12,188 nt of DNA. Origin: DATKHR01 sp035510155 (GTDB lineage: Bacteria; Acidobacteriota; Vicinamibacteria; Vicinamibacterales; CAVVIG01). Every line of letters begins with the position of its first letter. Position 1 is the stretch's first letter. A model generated the notes under the pieces. It had not been told where the DNA came from and searched no databases. It saw only the letters and a list, made by a program, of their open reading frames with translations. Positions 1-7,302 of the stretch are shown one piece after another. A program made the translations under genes and the position numbers. The stretch covers positions 1 through 12,188 of the forward strand of contig DATKHR010000208.1 in NCBI GenBank assembly GCA_035510155.1, written 5' to 3'.

Positions 1-539
1 AACCCCGCGGCATCGTGACGACCAGGCAAGACCCTGAACACCGCCGGACCATCTACGATGTCATCGGGATCGCCGCCCGCGGGCTGATCCCCGTCGGTCG
101 CCTCGACCTCGCGACATCGGGACTTCTTATCCTGACCAGCGACACCCATCTGGCGGACTGTTTGACCGATCCCGCCAACGCCGTTCCGCGCGTGTATCTG
201 GTGACGGTGCGAGGGCGGGTGACGGCCGACGAATGTGCCGCGCTCGAGCGAGGCATCGGGACCGGCCGCGAGCGTCTCCGGGCGGCGTCGGCCGTCCTTC
301 GGAAGGGGTCTCAGCGGGAGTCACATCTGACGATCGAGCTCCGCGAAGGACGGAACCGCGAAGTCAGGCGCCTCTTCGAGGCGATCGGTCGCGAGGTCAC
401 GCGGCTGAAGCGCGTCAGGTTCGGACAGATCGAGCTCGGCGACCTCGCGCCCGGTCAGTGGCGCGAGCTGTCGCGCGAGGATATGATTTTCGGATGGACT
501 TTTTCGCGCCCGCCGAAGCCGCCGTTGCCCCCCCGCTGA
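1..539 (+). CDS. Pseudouridine synthase, RsuA/RluB family (5' end cut off)
   Basis: This is the C-terminal catalytic part of a pseudouridine synthase that isomerises specific uridines in rRNA. The frame is open from the window edge and reads P-R-G-I-V-T-T before the GTG at 15, matching the family's K-P-R-G-x-x-T-T motif, so the true start and the N-terminal S4 RNA-binding domain lie upstream. The signature GRLDLATSGLLILT begins at base 96, with the catalytic aspartate at 105-107. Further family features are the R-E-G-R-N-R-E-V-R-R-L-F segment (bases about 342-380) and a C-terminal R-F-G-Q-I-E-L-G-D-L-A-P-G-Q-W-R-E-L. The TGA at 537-539 lies inside the next gene, giving a 46-nt same-strand overlap that suggests co-transcription. 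Family assignment is firm. Whether the target is 16S (RsuA) or 23S (RluB/E/F) rRNA cannot be told from this part. Confidence 0.93.
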   Translation, partial: PRGIVTTRQDPEHRRTIYDVIGIAARGLIPVGRLDLATSGLLILTSDTHLADCLTDPANAVPRVYLVTVRGRVTADECAALERGIGTGRERLRAASAVLRKGSQRESHLTIELREGRNREVRRLFEAIGREVTRLKRVRFGQIELGDLAPGQWRELSREDMIFGWTFSRPPKPPLPPR

Positions 540-2347
540 GAGAACGCGCCGAGATTCCCGACAGGTTCAAATGGAACCTGACGCACATCTTCCCCGACTG
601 GAGGGCATGGCAGGCGGCCTTCGACGAGCTGGAGACGAAGATTGGCGCATACGCGGCGTTGCAGGGGTCTCTGGCAAAGGGCGCCGATCATCTGCTGGCG
701 GCGATGAAGCTGTCCGACGACATCGGCCAGCTGTCCTACAAAGTGTGGTACTTCGCGTCGCTCAAATACGATGAAGACCAGCGGGACAACCAGATCAATG
801 CGCGACGCCAGCAGGTGCAGATCCAGTTCGCCAAGGCGAGCCAGGCGAGCGCGTGGTTCAACCCGGAGCTGCTCGCCATTCCCCTTCCGACAGCGCAAGC
901 ATGGATGGCGGGGAACGCGGAGCTGGCCGTGTACCGATTTGCAATCGAGGATCTGTACCGTCAGCAGGAGCACGTGCTGGACGAGAAGGGCGAGCATCTG
1001 CTCTCGCTTTCCAGCCGCTTTTCGTCGTCTCCCAACGATACGTATTCGGCGCTCTCGACGGCTGACGTCAAGCATCCAACAATCACGCTGTCGTCCGGGG
1101 CGGACGTCACGCTGACCTACGGGCAGTACCGCGCGATCCTCGCCACCAACCGGCACCAACCGGACCGCGCGGCGGCGTTCGCGGCCTATCACAAGATCTT
1201 CGAGGCCAACGTCAACACCTACGCGTCGCTCTACAACGGCGTGTTGCAGCGGGACTGGTTTCACGCGCAGGCGCGCGGCTACCGGTCGACGCTCGAGGCG
1301 GCGCTCCACGGCAACAATATTCCGACGGCGGTCGTGACCAATCTGATCGAGTCCACGAAGGCAGGAACCGAACCGCTCCGCCGTTATCACCGGCTGCGGA
1401 AGCGCGTCCTCGGCGTGAGCTCGTACCACAGCTACGACGGCACGATTCCGCTCGTCGAGTTCGACGAGCGCTATCCGTACGACCACGTGCTCGAATGGTT
1501 GCCCGCTTCCGTCGAGCCGTTGGGAGACGCGTACCGGGGTCAATTGCGCGACGTGCTGCACGGCGACTGGATCGACGTCTACGAGAACCTGGGCAAGCGC
1601 AGCGGCGCCTATTCGGCGCCGGTCTACGGCGTGCACCCGTACATGCTGCTCAATTACAACGACACGCTCGACGCGGTCTTCACGCTGGCGCACGAGATGG
1701 GTCACTCGATGCACACGCTGTTGTCGAACGCGCACCAGCCGTTCGTCTATTCGGCGTACACCATCTTTGTCGCCGAGGTGCCGTCGACGCTGAGCGAGAT
1801 GTTGTTCCTCGAGCACATGCTGAAACGCGCGCGGAACGAGCGAGAGCGGATCGTGCTCCTGCAGCACGCCATCGATGGCATCGTCGCGACCTTCTACACG
1901 CAGGTGTTGTTCGCGGACTACGAGCTGCAGGCCCACCGGCTCGTCGAGGAGGGGCAGCCGGTGACGAGTGAAGGGCTCGGGCAGATCTCAGCCGAGCTGT
2001 TCAAGGCGTACTATGGCGATGCGCTCGAGCAGGACGAGGCGTTGCGCGTGACCTGGGCGCGCATTCCGCATTTTTACAGCACGCCTTACTACGTCTATCA
2101 GTACGCGACTTGCTACGCGTCGAGCGCGCAGCTGATGAAACAGCTGACGTCGGTATCGGAGCCGGACCGCGCCGACGCGATCGAGCGCTATCTGACGCTG
2201 CTCAGATCAGGCGGCAGCGATCATCCGATGGCGCTGCTCCAGCGCGCGGGGGTGGATCTCAGCCGGCCCGAGACCGTCCGCGCGGTGGTCGAGCAGCTCG
2301 ACGGGCTCGTCACACGGTTGGAACAGGCAATCGAGGCGCTCGGATGA
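494..2347 (+). CDS. pepF: Oligoendopeptidase F, M3 family zinc metallopeptidase
   Basis: A 617-residue cytoplasmic-type zinc peptidase of the M3 family, which cleaves short oligopeptides in the interior of the chain. The length fits PepF (about 600 residues). The zinc motif H-E-M-G-H is at residues 400-404 (base 1691), followed by S-M-H-T-L-L-S. The third zinc ligand is E428 in V-A-E-V-P-S-T-L-S-E. The C-terminal H-F-Y-S-T-P-Y-Y-V-Y-Q-Y-A-T motif, which shapes the substrate cleft, is also present. No signal peptide is visible. The frame is open upstream to about 233, but that part reads through the pseudouridine synthase gene in another frame. I chose ATG 494 because the family-like start (R-A-E-I-P-D-R-F-K-W-N-L-T) follows about 20 residues later. 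An AGG at 478-480 is a weak, distant ribosome site, so translational coupling to the upstream gene is likely. Confidence 0.95.
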   Translation: MDFFAPAEAAVAPPLRERAEIPDRFKWNLTHIFPDWRAWQAAFDELETKIGAYAALQGSLAKGADHLLAAMKLSDDIGQLSYKVWYFASLKYDEDQRDNQINARRQQVQIQFAKASQASAWFNPELLAIPLPTAQAWMAGNAELAVYRFAIEDLYRQQEHVLDEKGEHLLSLSSRFSSSPNDTYSALSTADVKHPTITLSSGADVTLTYGQYRAILATNRHQPDRAAAFAAYHKIFEANVNTYASLYNGVLQRDWFHAQARGYRSTLEAALHGNNIPTAVVTNLIESTKAGTEPLRRYHRLRKRVLGVSSYHSYDGTIPLVEFDERYPYDHVLEWLPASVEPLGDAYRGQLRDVLHGDWIDVYENLGKRSGAYSAPVYGVHPYMLLNYNDTLDAVFTLAHEMGHSMHTLLSNAHQPFVYSAYTIFVAEVPSTLSEMLFLEHMLKRARNERERIVLLQHAIDGIVATFYTQVLFADYELQAHRLVEEGQPVTSEGLGQISAELFKAYYGDALEQDEALRVTWARIPHFYSTPYYVYQYATCYASSAQLMKQLTSVSEPDRADAIERYLTLLRSGGSDHPMALLQRAGVDLSRPETVRAVVEQLDGLVTRLEQAIEALG

Positions 2348-2351
2348 GCGT

Positions 2352-3899
2352 GTGAGCAGCCGGGGCAGTGCGCTTGCTGCGGGTGTGTTGGCCGCGTTGA
2401 CGCTGTACGCGGGCATCCACTGGGGCTCGACGGTCGCCGGAGGCGCCGATTCGTACGGCTATGTGAGTCAGGCAAACCTCTGGCTACGCGGGCAGCTCCG
2501 GATCCATCAAGACATCATCCGCGCTTCTCCCTGGCCCCTCGCCATCAATACCTGGGCGCCGCTCGGGTACAGAGCGTCTCCCGACATGCAGGACGCGATC
2601 GTTCCGCTGTACTCGCCCGGCCTTCCGCTGCTGATGGCGCTCTTCCAAAGCATCGGCGGGTTCTGCGCAGCCTTTCTCGTCGTGCCGATCTGCGGGGCGG
2701 CGGTCGTGTGGTTCACCTACCTCCTGGGCCAGCGCCTCTTCGCGACGCCGCGCATCTCGCTGGCTGCCGCGGTGTTCGTCGCGACGAGCCCGATCTTCCT
2801 CTATCAGCTGATGAACCCGATGACCGACGTGCCTGTCACAGCGGCGCTCGCGCTCGCGATGCTGCTGGCCATCGACGGCTGGCCGGCCGCAGCCGGCAGC
2901 GCTGCGGGCCTCGCGATCCTGATCAGGCCGAACCTTGCGCCGGTAACCGTCGTGCCCTTGGCGTGGCTCTTCCTCACGCGCGGCCGCGCGATCAGCTTCC
3001 TGCTCGGCCTGGCGCCCGCAGTCATCGCCATCGCGACAATCAACCGGGCGCTGTACGGCGCGCCGTGGATCTCGGGCTACGGAACGCTCGGTGATCTTTA
3101 CGGGACCCTCTACTTCTCAACGAACCTCAGGCAGTTTTCAGCGTGGTTGTTCGCGACGCAGACGCCCTTCGTCTCGCTGGCCGCGATCTACTTCATCGCG
3201 CCCGCTTTATTTGTTCCGGCGCGCATTGCGTACCCCCAACTGCTCGTGGGTGGCTCGCTCGCGGCGACGGCGTTGTGCTACCTGTTCTATCTGCCGTTCG
3301 ACGCCTGGTGGTATCTGCGGTTTCTCCTGCCGATGTGGCCGGCGATGATGCTGTCCACGGCCGCAGCTGTCGACGCCCTCACGCGCCAGATGCACCGACA
3401 CGCCAGCGCCACCGCGCTCGCGATATCCATGATCGTCGTCGGGACCGTCGGCGTAAAGACGGCAGCCGAGCGGCTTGCGTTCGATATTGGCCGCGGGGAG
3501 CGGCGCTACATCGACGTCGCCCGCTTCGTGTCCGGACACGTGGATCCGGCCGCGGTCGTGATCGCGCTGCAGCACACGGGGACATTACGACTCTATGCGG
3601 GCCGCCTGACCCTCCGGTTCGATCAACTCGATCCGGCCTGGCTCGATCGCGTGGCGGAATTCCTGAACACGAGCGGGCGCCACCCGTACATTGTGCTCGA
3701 AGGCGACGAGCTCAAGGTCTTCAAGACGCGTTTCAGCGGCAGCGAGCTGGGACGTCTCGATTGGCCTCCGATGGCGATGTTCGAGAACCCTCGTATCGTC
3801 ATCTACGACGCCGCCGATCGGAGCGGCACGGGCGCGCCGCTCGCCATCGCAGCGACCGCATCGCGGCGCGTGGGATGGCGCTGCGACCCTCCTTATTAG
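2352..3899 (+). CDS. GT-C-type polytopic membrane glycosyltransferase-like protein
   Basis: A 515-residue membrane protein resembling GT-C glycosyltransferases (the PMT/ArnT-like superfamily), which transfer sugars from polyprenyl-phosphate donors on the outer face of the inner membrane. Visible support includes a first hydrophobic segment (about residues 5-28), a D-S-Y-G-Y loop motif (33-37) where the catalytic acidic residue normally lies, Y-S-P-G-L-P-L-L (87-94), M-N-P-M-T-D-V-P (154-161), and many further hydrophobic segments to about residue 365. A soluble tail of about 130 residues follows, probably periplasmic. The GTG start is 4 nt after the pepF stop. The nearby ATG at 2344 terminates after three codons, so it cannot be the start. 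The stop interlocks with that of the convergent permease gene. Donor and acceptor are unknown, and GT-C membership is inferred from motifs and topology. Confidence 0.75.
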   Translation: MSSRGSALAAGVLAALTLYAGIHWGSTVAGGADSYGYVSQANLWLRGQLRIHQDIIRASPWPLAINTWAPLGYRASPDMQDAIVPLYSPGLPLLMALFQSIGGFCAAFLVVPICGAAVVWFTYLLGQRLFATPRISLAAAVFVATSPIFLYQLMNPMTDVPVTAALALAMLLAIDGWPAAAGSAAGLAILIRPNLAPVTVVPLAWLFLTRGRAISFLLGLAPAVIAIATINRALYGAPWISGYGTLGDLYGTLYFSTNLRQFSAWLFATQTPFVSLAAIYFIAPALFVPARIAYPQLLVGGSLAATALCYLFYLPFDAWWYLRFLLPMWPAMMLSTAAAVDALTRQMHRHASATALAISMIVVGTVGVKTAAERLAFDIGRGERRYIDVARFVSGHVDPAAVVIALQHTGTLRLYAGRLTLRFDQLDPAWLDRVAEFLNTSGRHPYIVLEGDELKVFKTRFSGSELGRLDWPPMAMFENPRIVIYDAADRSGTGAPLAIAATASRRVGWRCDPPY

Positions 3900-5215
3900 C
3901 GCGAGCGTCGACGCGTGAAGTAGAACGCTGCGGCGATGCCGAGGACGATGGCCTCGACCGCGAGCTCGCGCCGGGTCGCGTGCGACAGGAGCCAGACAAT
4001 CATTCCTATCGCGAGCAGTGGAATGGTCAGCCCTCCCGGCAACCGGAGCGGGGCGCCTTCCGATCGAACGTTGCGACGTTGAAGCTCCGCAGCGGCTGCA
4101 ACCGCCGTCCCGTACAGCGTCAATGCGGAGACGTTGGCCAGAATGGCCAACTGCGCGAAGGTGCCGCTGATGGCAAGGGTCGCGACCACTATCGCGTAGA
4201 AGGCGATGGCGACATGCGGAGTCCGAAAGACCGGGTGCACGCGACGGAACGGCTCCGGAAGGGTCCCGTCGCGCCCGAATGCGTACAGCACGCGGGGACT
4301 GCCGAGCATATCCCCCGAGATGTAACCGAACATCGAAACCGCGCCGCCTACGAGCACCGTTGCGCGGCCCGTCGCGCCGAGCACGCGCGAGGCGGCTTCG
4401 GCCAGCGGTGCCGACGCGAAGTTGGTGAGCGACGAGCCGAGCAGCCCTTGCGCGACCACCTGAATCAAGAGGTAGAACGTCGTCGTGATCGCGAGGGCCG
4501 TGAAGATCGCGCGTGGCACGGTGCGGGTCGGGTCGCGGATCTCCCCGGCCGGGGCGACCGCGATTTCGACGCCGGCGAAGGCGAAGATCAGGATGACGGA
4601 CGTGCGCCCGAGCGCCCCGAGGCTTGGCGGGCCGGGCCAGCGCAACGCGTCGGGATCGATGGACCAGATCCCCGAGACCACGAGAATCGCCAAGGGCAGG
4701 AGCTTCGCGACGGTGACGACCTGAACGACGCGCGATCCGGACCTCACGCCGCGCACATTGACGAAGGCGAGCGCCCCGAAAAGCGACGCGAGGAGCGCGC
4801 CGCGCGCCGCCTGGTTGTCGACGATCGACGTCAAGGCCCCGATCGACCCTGCGAATGCGCTCGCAACCGAAGCCACCGCGAACGACGCCATCAACCAATA
4901 CAACGCGCCGGACAGAAAACCCACGAACGGACCGAAGGCGACCTCGATGTACGCGTAGAGGCCGCCGGTCAACGAGACCCGGCTCCCCGCCGCGGCAAAG
5001 CAGGCGACGATCAAGCCCATCACGCCCGCGCAAACGATGTACGCCAGCGGCGCGGCGGGGCCGAGCCCACCCGCCACGATCGCCGGCAGCACGAAGATGC
5101 CGGCGCCGATCGTCTGATTGACGATGCTGGCCGTGAGCGCCGGCAAGCCGATGGCTCGCAGGAGGCGGGCCTCGCCGGCGCGAGCGTCAGCTGCAGCCTC
5201 CGCAGACCTCGTCAT
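3896..5215 (-). CDS. Amino acid permease, APC superfamily
   Basis: A 439-residue inner-membrane transporter, probably an amino acid or amine importer or exchanger of the APC (LeuT-fold) superfamily. The glycine-rich unwound part of TM1 reads N-Q-T-I-G-A-G-I-F-V-L-P, with G-A-G-I-F at residues 37-41. A second family motif, F-A-F-A-G-V-E-I-A, leads into A-G-E-I-R-D-P-T-R-T-V-P-R-A-I, the typical TM6 and following loop. L-G-S-P-R-V-L-Y-A-F-G-R-D-G-T-L-P is the conserved segment after TM8. About twelve hydrophobic segments fit the usual length. The ATG at 5213-5215 has no strong Shine-Dalgarno sequence before it. The gene is divergent from the DUF892 gene across a repeat-bearing spacer and convergent with the glycosyltransferase gene, overlapping it by 4 nt. 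The substrate cannot be read from the sequence. Confidence 0.92.
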   Translation of the reverse strand: MTRSAEAAADARAGEARLLRAIGLPALTASIVNQTIGAGIFVLPAIVAGGLGPAAPLAYIVCAGVMGLIVACFAAAGSRVSLTGGLYAYIEVAFGPFVGFLSGALYWLMASFAVASVASAFAGSIGALTSIVDNQAARGALLASLFGALAFVNVRGVRSGSRVVQVVTVAKLLPLAILVVSGIWSIDPDALRWPGPPSLGALGRTSVILIFAFAGVEIAVAPAGEIRDPTRTVPRAIFTALAITTTFYLLIQVVAQGLLGSSLTNFASAPLAEAASRVLGATGRATVLVGGAVSMFGYISGDMLGSPRVLYAFGRDGTLPEPFRRVHPVFRTPHVAIAFYAIVVATLAISGTFAQLAILANVSALTLYGTAVAAAAELQRRNVRSEGAPLRLPGGLTIPLLAIGMIVWLLSHATRRELAVEAIVLGIAAAFYFTRRRSR

Positions 5216-5274
5216 CGTTACGATGCACTCTATCTCAGCTTTTGGGGGAAGACGTCATTCCTGAGCTGGACCAG

Positions 5275-5358
5275 GAGCCACGAGTACCGAGCCACGAGCT
5301 ACGAGTACCGAAGTACGAGCCACGAGCTACGAGCCGCGAGCACCGAGTCACGAGGCAC
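5275..5358 (+). repeat. Tandem heptamer array, 12 units of GAG-N-N-N-C
   Basis: Twelve consecutive 7-bp units without a phase slip: GAGCCAC, GAGTACC, GAGCCAC, GAGCTAC, GAGTACC, GAAGTAC, GAGCCAC, GAGCTAC, GAGCCGC, GAGCACC, GAGTCAC, GAGGCAC. G1, A2 and C7 are invariant, and G3 differs only in unit 6. An 18-nt exact repeat, CGAGCCACGAGCTACGAG, recurs 28 nt apart (5288 and 5316). The array lies between the divergent permease (start 5215) and DUF892 (start 5421) genes and ends about 60 nt before the latter. Its function is unknown. Confidence 0.9.
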
Positions 5359-5368
5359 GCCGCTTGCG

Positions 5369-5374
5369 TATACA
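5369..5374 (+). promoter_or_regulatory. Possible -10 element (TATACA) for the DUF892 gene
   Basis: TATACA lies just after the heptamer array and about 47 nt before the DUF892 start. It is close to the bacterial -10 consensus in otherwise GC-rich sequence. No convincing -35 box is seen at the usual spacing, because that position falls inside the last repeat units. It is a guess from composition and position only. Confidence 0.3.
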
Positions 5375-5407
5375 ACGGTAGAGGCACTAGCCAAAAAGAG
5401 GAACTCC

Positions 5408-5413
5408 AGGGGG
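5408..5413 (+). promoter_or_regulatory. Ribosome binding site fixing the DUF892 start
   Basis: AGGGGG sits 7 nt before the ATG at 5421, a good Shine-Dalgarno position. The next in-frame ATG (5445) has only GTCGTCGAGC before it, so this site favours 5421 as the start. Confidence 0.7.
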
Positions 5414-5420
5414 ACGGGTC

Positions 5421-5933
5421 ATGGGGACAGGATCGTCGTCGAGCATGGGCGTTGGATCGTTGAAGGAGCTGTACCTCGCTGAGCTGGGCGACCTGTATGA
5501 CGCGGAAACCCAGAAGATGCTGACGCTTGCTCGGCTTTCGGAACTGTCGCGCACGCCGGAACTGCGCGAAGCGCTGACAAGGCAGTGTGTCGCGGCCCGG
5601 TTGCACCTGGAGCGATTGGAGCTGATCTTCACTCACTGGAGTGAGGTGCGCCATGGACGCCGCTGCATGGGGCTGGCCGGGATTGTCCAGGAAGCTGACA
5701 GTCGCGTGAATGCCGCGACGACAGACGTCGCACGTGATGCCGCCATCATCGGCGCGGCCCGCGGCATCTCGCACTACGAGATTGCGGCATACGGGGTCGC
5801 GTGTATGTACGCGCGCTGGCTCAACAGGATGGACGACGCGCGGCTCCTCGAAGAGACGCTGGACGAGAAAGAGCGCGCCGACCGGCGGTTGACGGACATC
5901 GCGGAGGCCAGAGTGGGCGCATCGGCGGCCTAA
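5421..5933 (+). CDS. DUF892 / YciF-family ferritin-like protein
   Basis: A 170-residue helical protein of the DUF892 (YciF-like) family, ferritin-like four-helix proteins often linked to stress responses whose chemistry is not well defined. Family landmarks run in order: Y-L-A-E-L-G-D-L-Y-D-A-E-T-Q (18-31), L-H-L-E-R-L-E (61-67), C-M-G-L-A-G-I-V-Q-E (82-91), R-D-A-A-I-I-G-A-A-R-G-I-S-H-Y-E-I-A-A-Y-G (105-125) and T-L-D-E-K-E-R-A-D-R-R-L-T (146-158). E29, H62, E91, H118 and E120 are candidates for metal ligands by analogy with ferritin-like folds. In many relatives a histidine lies near position 55, where this protein has Q55-C56, so the metal site may differ. No signal peptide is seen. The last 4 nt overlap the stop of the convergent amine oxidase gene. 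Confidence 0.88.
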   Translation: MGTGSSSSMGVGSLKELYLAELGDLYDAETQKMLTLARLSELSRTPELREALTRQCVAARLHLERLELIFTHWSEVRHGRRCMGLAGIVQEADSRVNAATTDVARDAAIIGAARGISHYEIAAYGVACMYARWLNRMDDARLLEETLDEKERADRRLTDIAEARVGASAA

Positions 5934-7267
5934 GCCGCGTGCGTCGCCGCCACTTCCGCAGCCGCTCTTCGCCCGCTCTCTACCGCTCCGTTCATATACC
6001 CCTGCCAGCGGATGCTGGTATGTTCCCCGGCGAAGAAGATGCGACCGGCCGGCCGCGCCAGCCAAGCCCGCAAATCCGGGTCGAACGCTGGATCGAAGAA
6101 CGCGTATCCGCCGCGGGCATGAGGATCGTCTTCCCAGATAACCTGCCGCGATGCGATCAGCTCGGCGTTCTTGGAGCCGAGCCAGTCGAGGGCCTGCACG
6201 AGCCCCTGAGGGCCGTCTTTGGCGACCAGCGCCTGCGTGGCATCGCTCGCGCCGCCGCCCGCGAGCAGGGAGAGGATGCCGGAACGGCCGCGCTGCTCCT
6301 CGTTGCCATCCCACAGCGCGCCGAAGGGAAGCGGCGACCCGAAGGCCCGAGGACGTCCGCGCGCGCGCCAGAAGCGTCGGGAAAACTGAAGAAGCGTTTT
6401 CGTCGCCCTCCCGTACTTCAGGGCCGCGATTGCATCGTGCTGGCGCGCAGGCAGCGGCGGGGTAATCGGGATTCGCCGAACAATCGTTGCCGGCAGGGCG
6501 AGGACCAGGTAGTCGCAGCCGACCTGCGACTGACCGTGCGCGCTCTTCACTATGACGCGCACGCTCGGACCGCGCTGCGAGACGGCGATCACTTCGGCCT
6601 TCAGCTTGAGGCGCTCGCCCAGCCTGGCCGCGATCGCGGACGGCAAACGATCGTTGCCGCCTTCGATTCGATAGAGATGTCCCGGTCCCGCAAAGCCTGA
6701 TCCACCGAATTGATCGACGAGCGCGATGAGCGACAGCTCCTCGGGATCCGCGAGGAAGAACCCCCTCAGCCCTGTGGCGGCGGCTCGCAGCTCCGGATCC
6801 GCTTTCACACCATCGAGCCATGACGCCACCGAGCGCCTTGCGATCGCGGCCGCGATCGGCGTGTCCCACCGCCCGTCCGCAAGCCTGTAGGGGCGGATCG
6901 TTCCGGCAAGCGATTGCGCGAGCCGGCTCCAGCCGCTAGTCGCGGCCTGGGGCGCGATGCGCGGCCGCCCGGCGCTGTCGGCCCGGACGTAGGTGAAGCC
7001 GCCGCTCAGGATCCGTTTCAGGCCCAGTCGATACTCGCTGGCGAGGGCGCGAATCTCTCGCTGATCCTCGTCGATCAGGTCGCCGCCCGCTTCCCCGTGC
7101 TGGGCCTCGACGAATCCATCGCGAATCGTCCAGACGCGCCCTCCGACGCGGTCGCGCACGTCGACCACGGTCACCTGCGCGCCAAGGTTGATGAGATCGT
7201 GAGCTGCGGCAAGTCCCGCAAGCCCCGCGCCGGCGACGAGAACGGACGTACCGGACAGGGGCGGCAT
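5930..7267 (-). CDS. Flavin-containing amine oxidase (NAD(P)/FAD-dependent oxidoreductase)
   Basis: A 445-residue FAD enzyme of the amine oxidase (MAO-like) family, which oxidises amines or related C-N substrates using oxygen or another acceptor. Numbered from the ATG at 7265-7267, the dinucleotide-binding G-A-G-L-A-G is at 13-18, the strand-2 acid is D36 and G-G-R-V-W is at 42-46. The C-terminus has F-F-A-G-E-H-T-S followed by Q-G-Y-M-N-G-A-V-E-S-G-R-R-A-A, the standard second FAD contact. The covalent-flavin cysteine of mammalian MAO is not seen there. An alternative GTG at 7298-7300 would add 11 residues and leave only 2 bp to the divergent gene at 7303. I prefer the ATG because it puts the FAD-binding strand close to the N-terminus, as is usual. 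No signal peptide is seen, and the substrate is unknown. Confidence 0.9.
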   Translation of the reverse strand: MPPLSGTSVLVAGAGLAGLAAAHDLINLGAQVTVVDVRDRVGGRVWTIRDGFVEAQHGEAGGDLIDEDQREIRALASEYRLGLKRILSGGFTYVRADSAGRPRIAPQAATSGWSRLAQSLAGTIRPYRLADGRWDTPIAAAIARRSVASWLDGVKADPELRAAATGLRGFFLADPEELSLIALVDQFGGSGFAGPGHLYRIEGGNDRLPSAIAARLGERLKLKAEVIAVSQRGPSVRVIVKSAHGQSQVGCDYLVLALPATIVRRIPITPPLPARQHDAIAALKYGRATKTLLQFSRRFWRARGRPRAFGSPLPFGALWDGNEEQRGRSGILSLLAGGGASDATQALVAKDGPQGLVQALDWLGSKNAELIASRQVIWEDDPHARGGYAFFDPAFDPDLRAWLARPAGRIFFAGEHTSIRWQGYMNGAVESGRRAAAEVAATHAA

Positions 7268-7287
7268 CTCTCGATGGGCGATCTTAC

Positions 7288-7296
7288 TGCTAAACT
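7288..7296 (+). promoter_or_regulatory. Possible extended -10 promoter (TGCTAAACT) for the rhodanese-S9 gene
   Basis: TG-n-TAAACT fits an extended -10 element and ends 6 nt before the ATG at 7303, so transcription could start at or next to the start codon. No Shine-Dalgarno sequence precedes that ATG, which is consistent with a leaderless message. No matching -35 box is seen. This is inference from sequence pattern only. Confidence 0.35.
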
Positions 7297-7302
7297 CCAC
7301 GC

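Noticed and set aside
233..493. Upstream extension of the pepF frame by 87 codons
   Set aside because: This portion is Arg-rich out-of-frame translation of the pseudouridine synthase gene. The PepF-like sequence begins shortly after ATG 494.
455..1936. 493-codon minus-strand frame opposite pepF
   Set aside because: No recognisable motif, and pepF on the + strand has the complete zinc site. A shadow frame.
5275..5358. The heptamer array considered as a CRISPR array or phage attachment region
   Set aside because: The units are contiguous 7-mers with no spacers, and there are no cas genes, integrase or tRNA nearby.
3143..5482. Long 779-codon open frame on the + strand opposite the permease gene
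   Set aside because: It is Arg/Gly/Asp-rich low-complexity translation with no motifs, it crosses the glycosyltransferase tail, the whole antisense permease gene and the heptamer array, and the permease frame has clear APC motifs. A shadow frame of GC-rich codon use.
5235..6869. 544-codon minus-strand frame covering the DUF892 gene, the heptamer array and part of the amine oxidase gene
   Set aside because: The amine oxidase lies on the same strand in a different frame with correct FAD motifs, and DUF892 is well matched on the + strand. The composition is that of a spurious frame.
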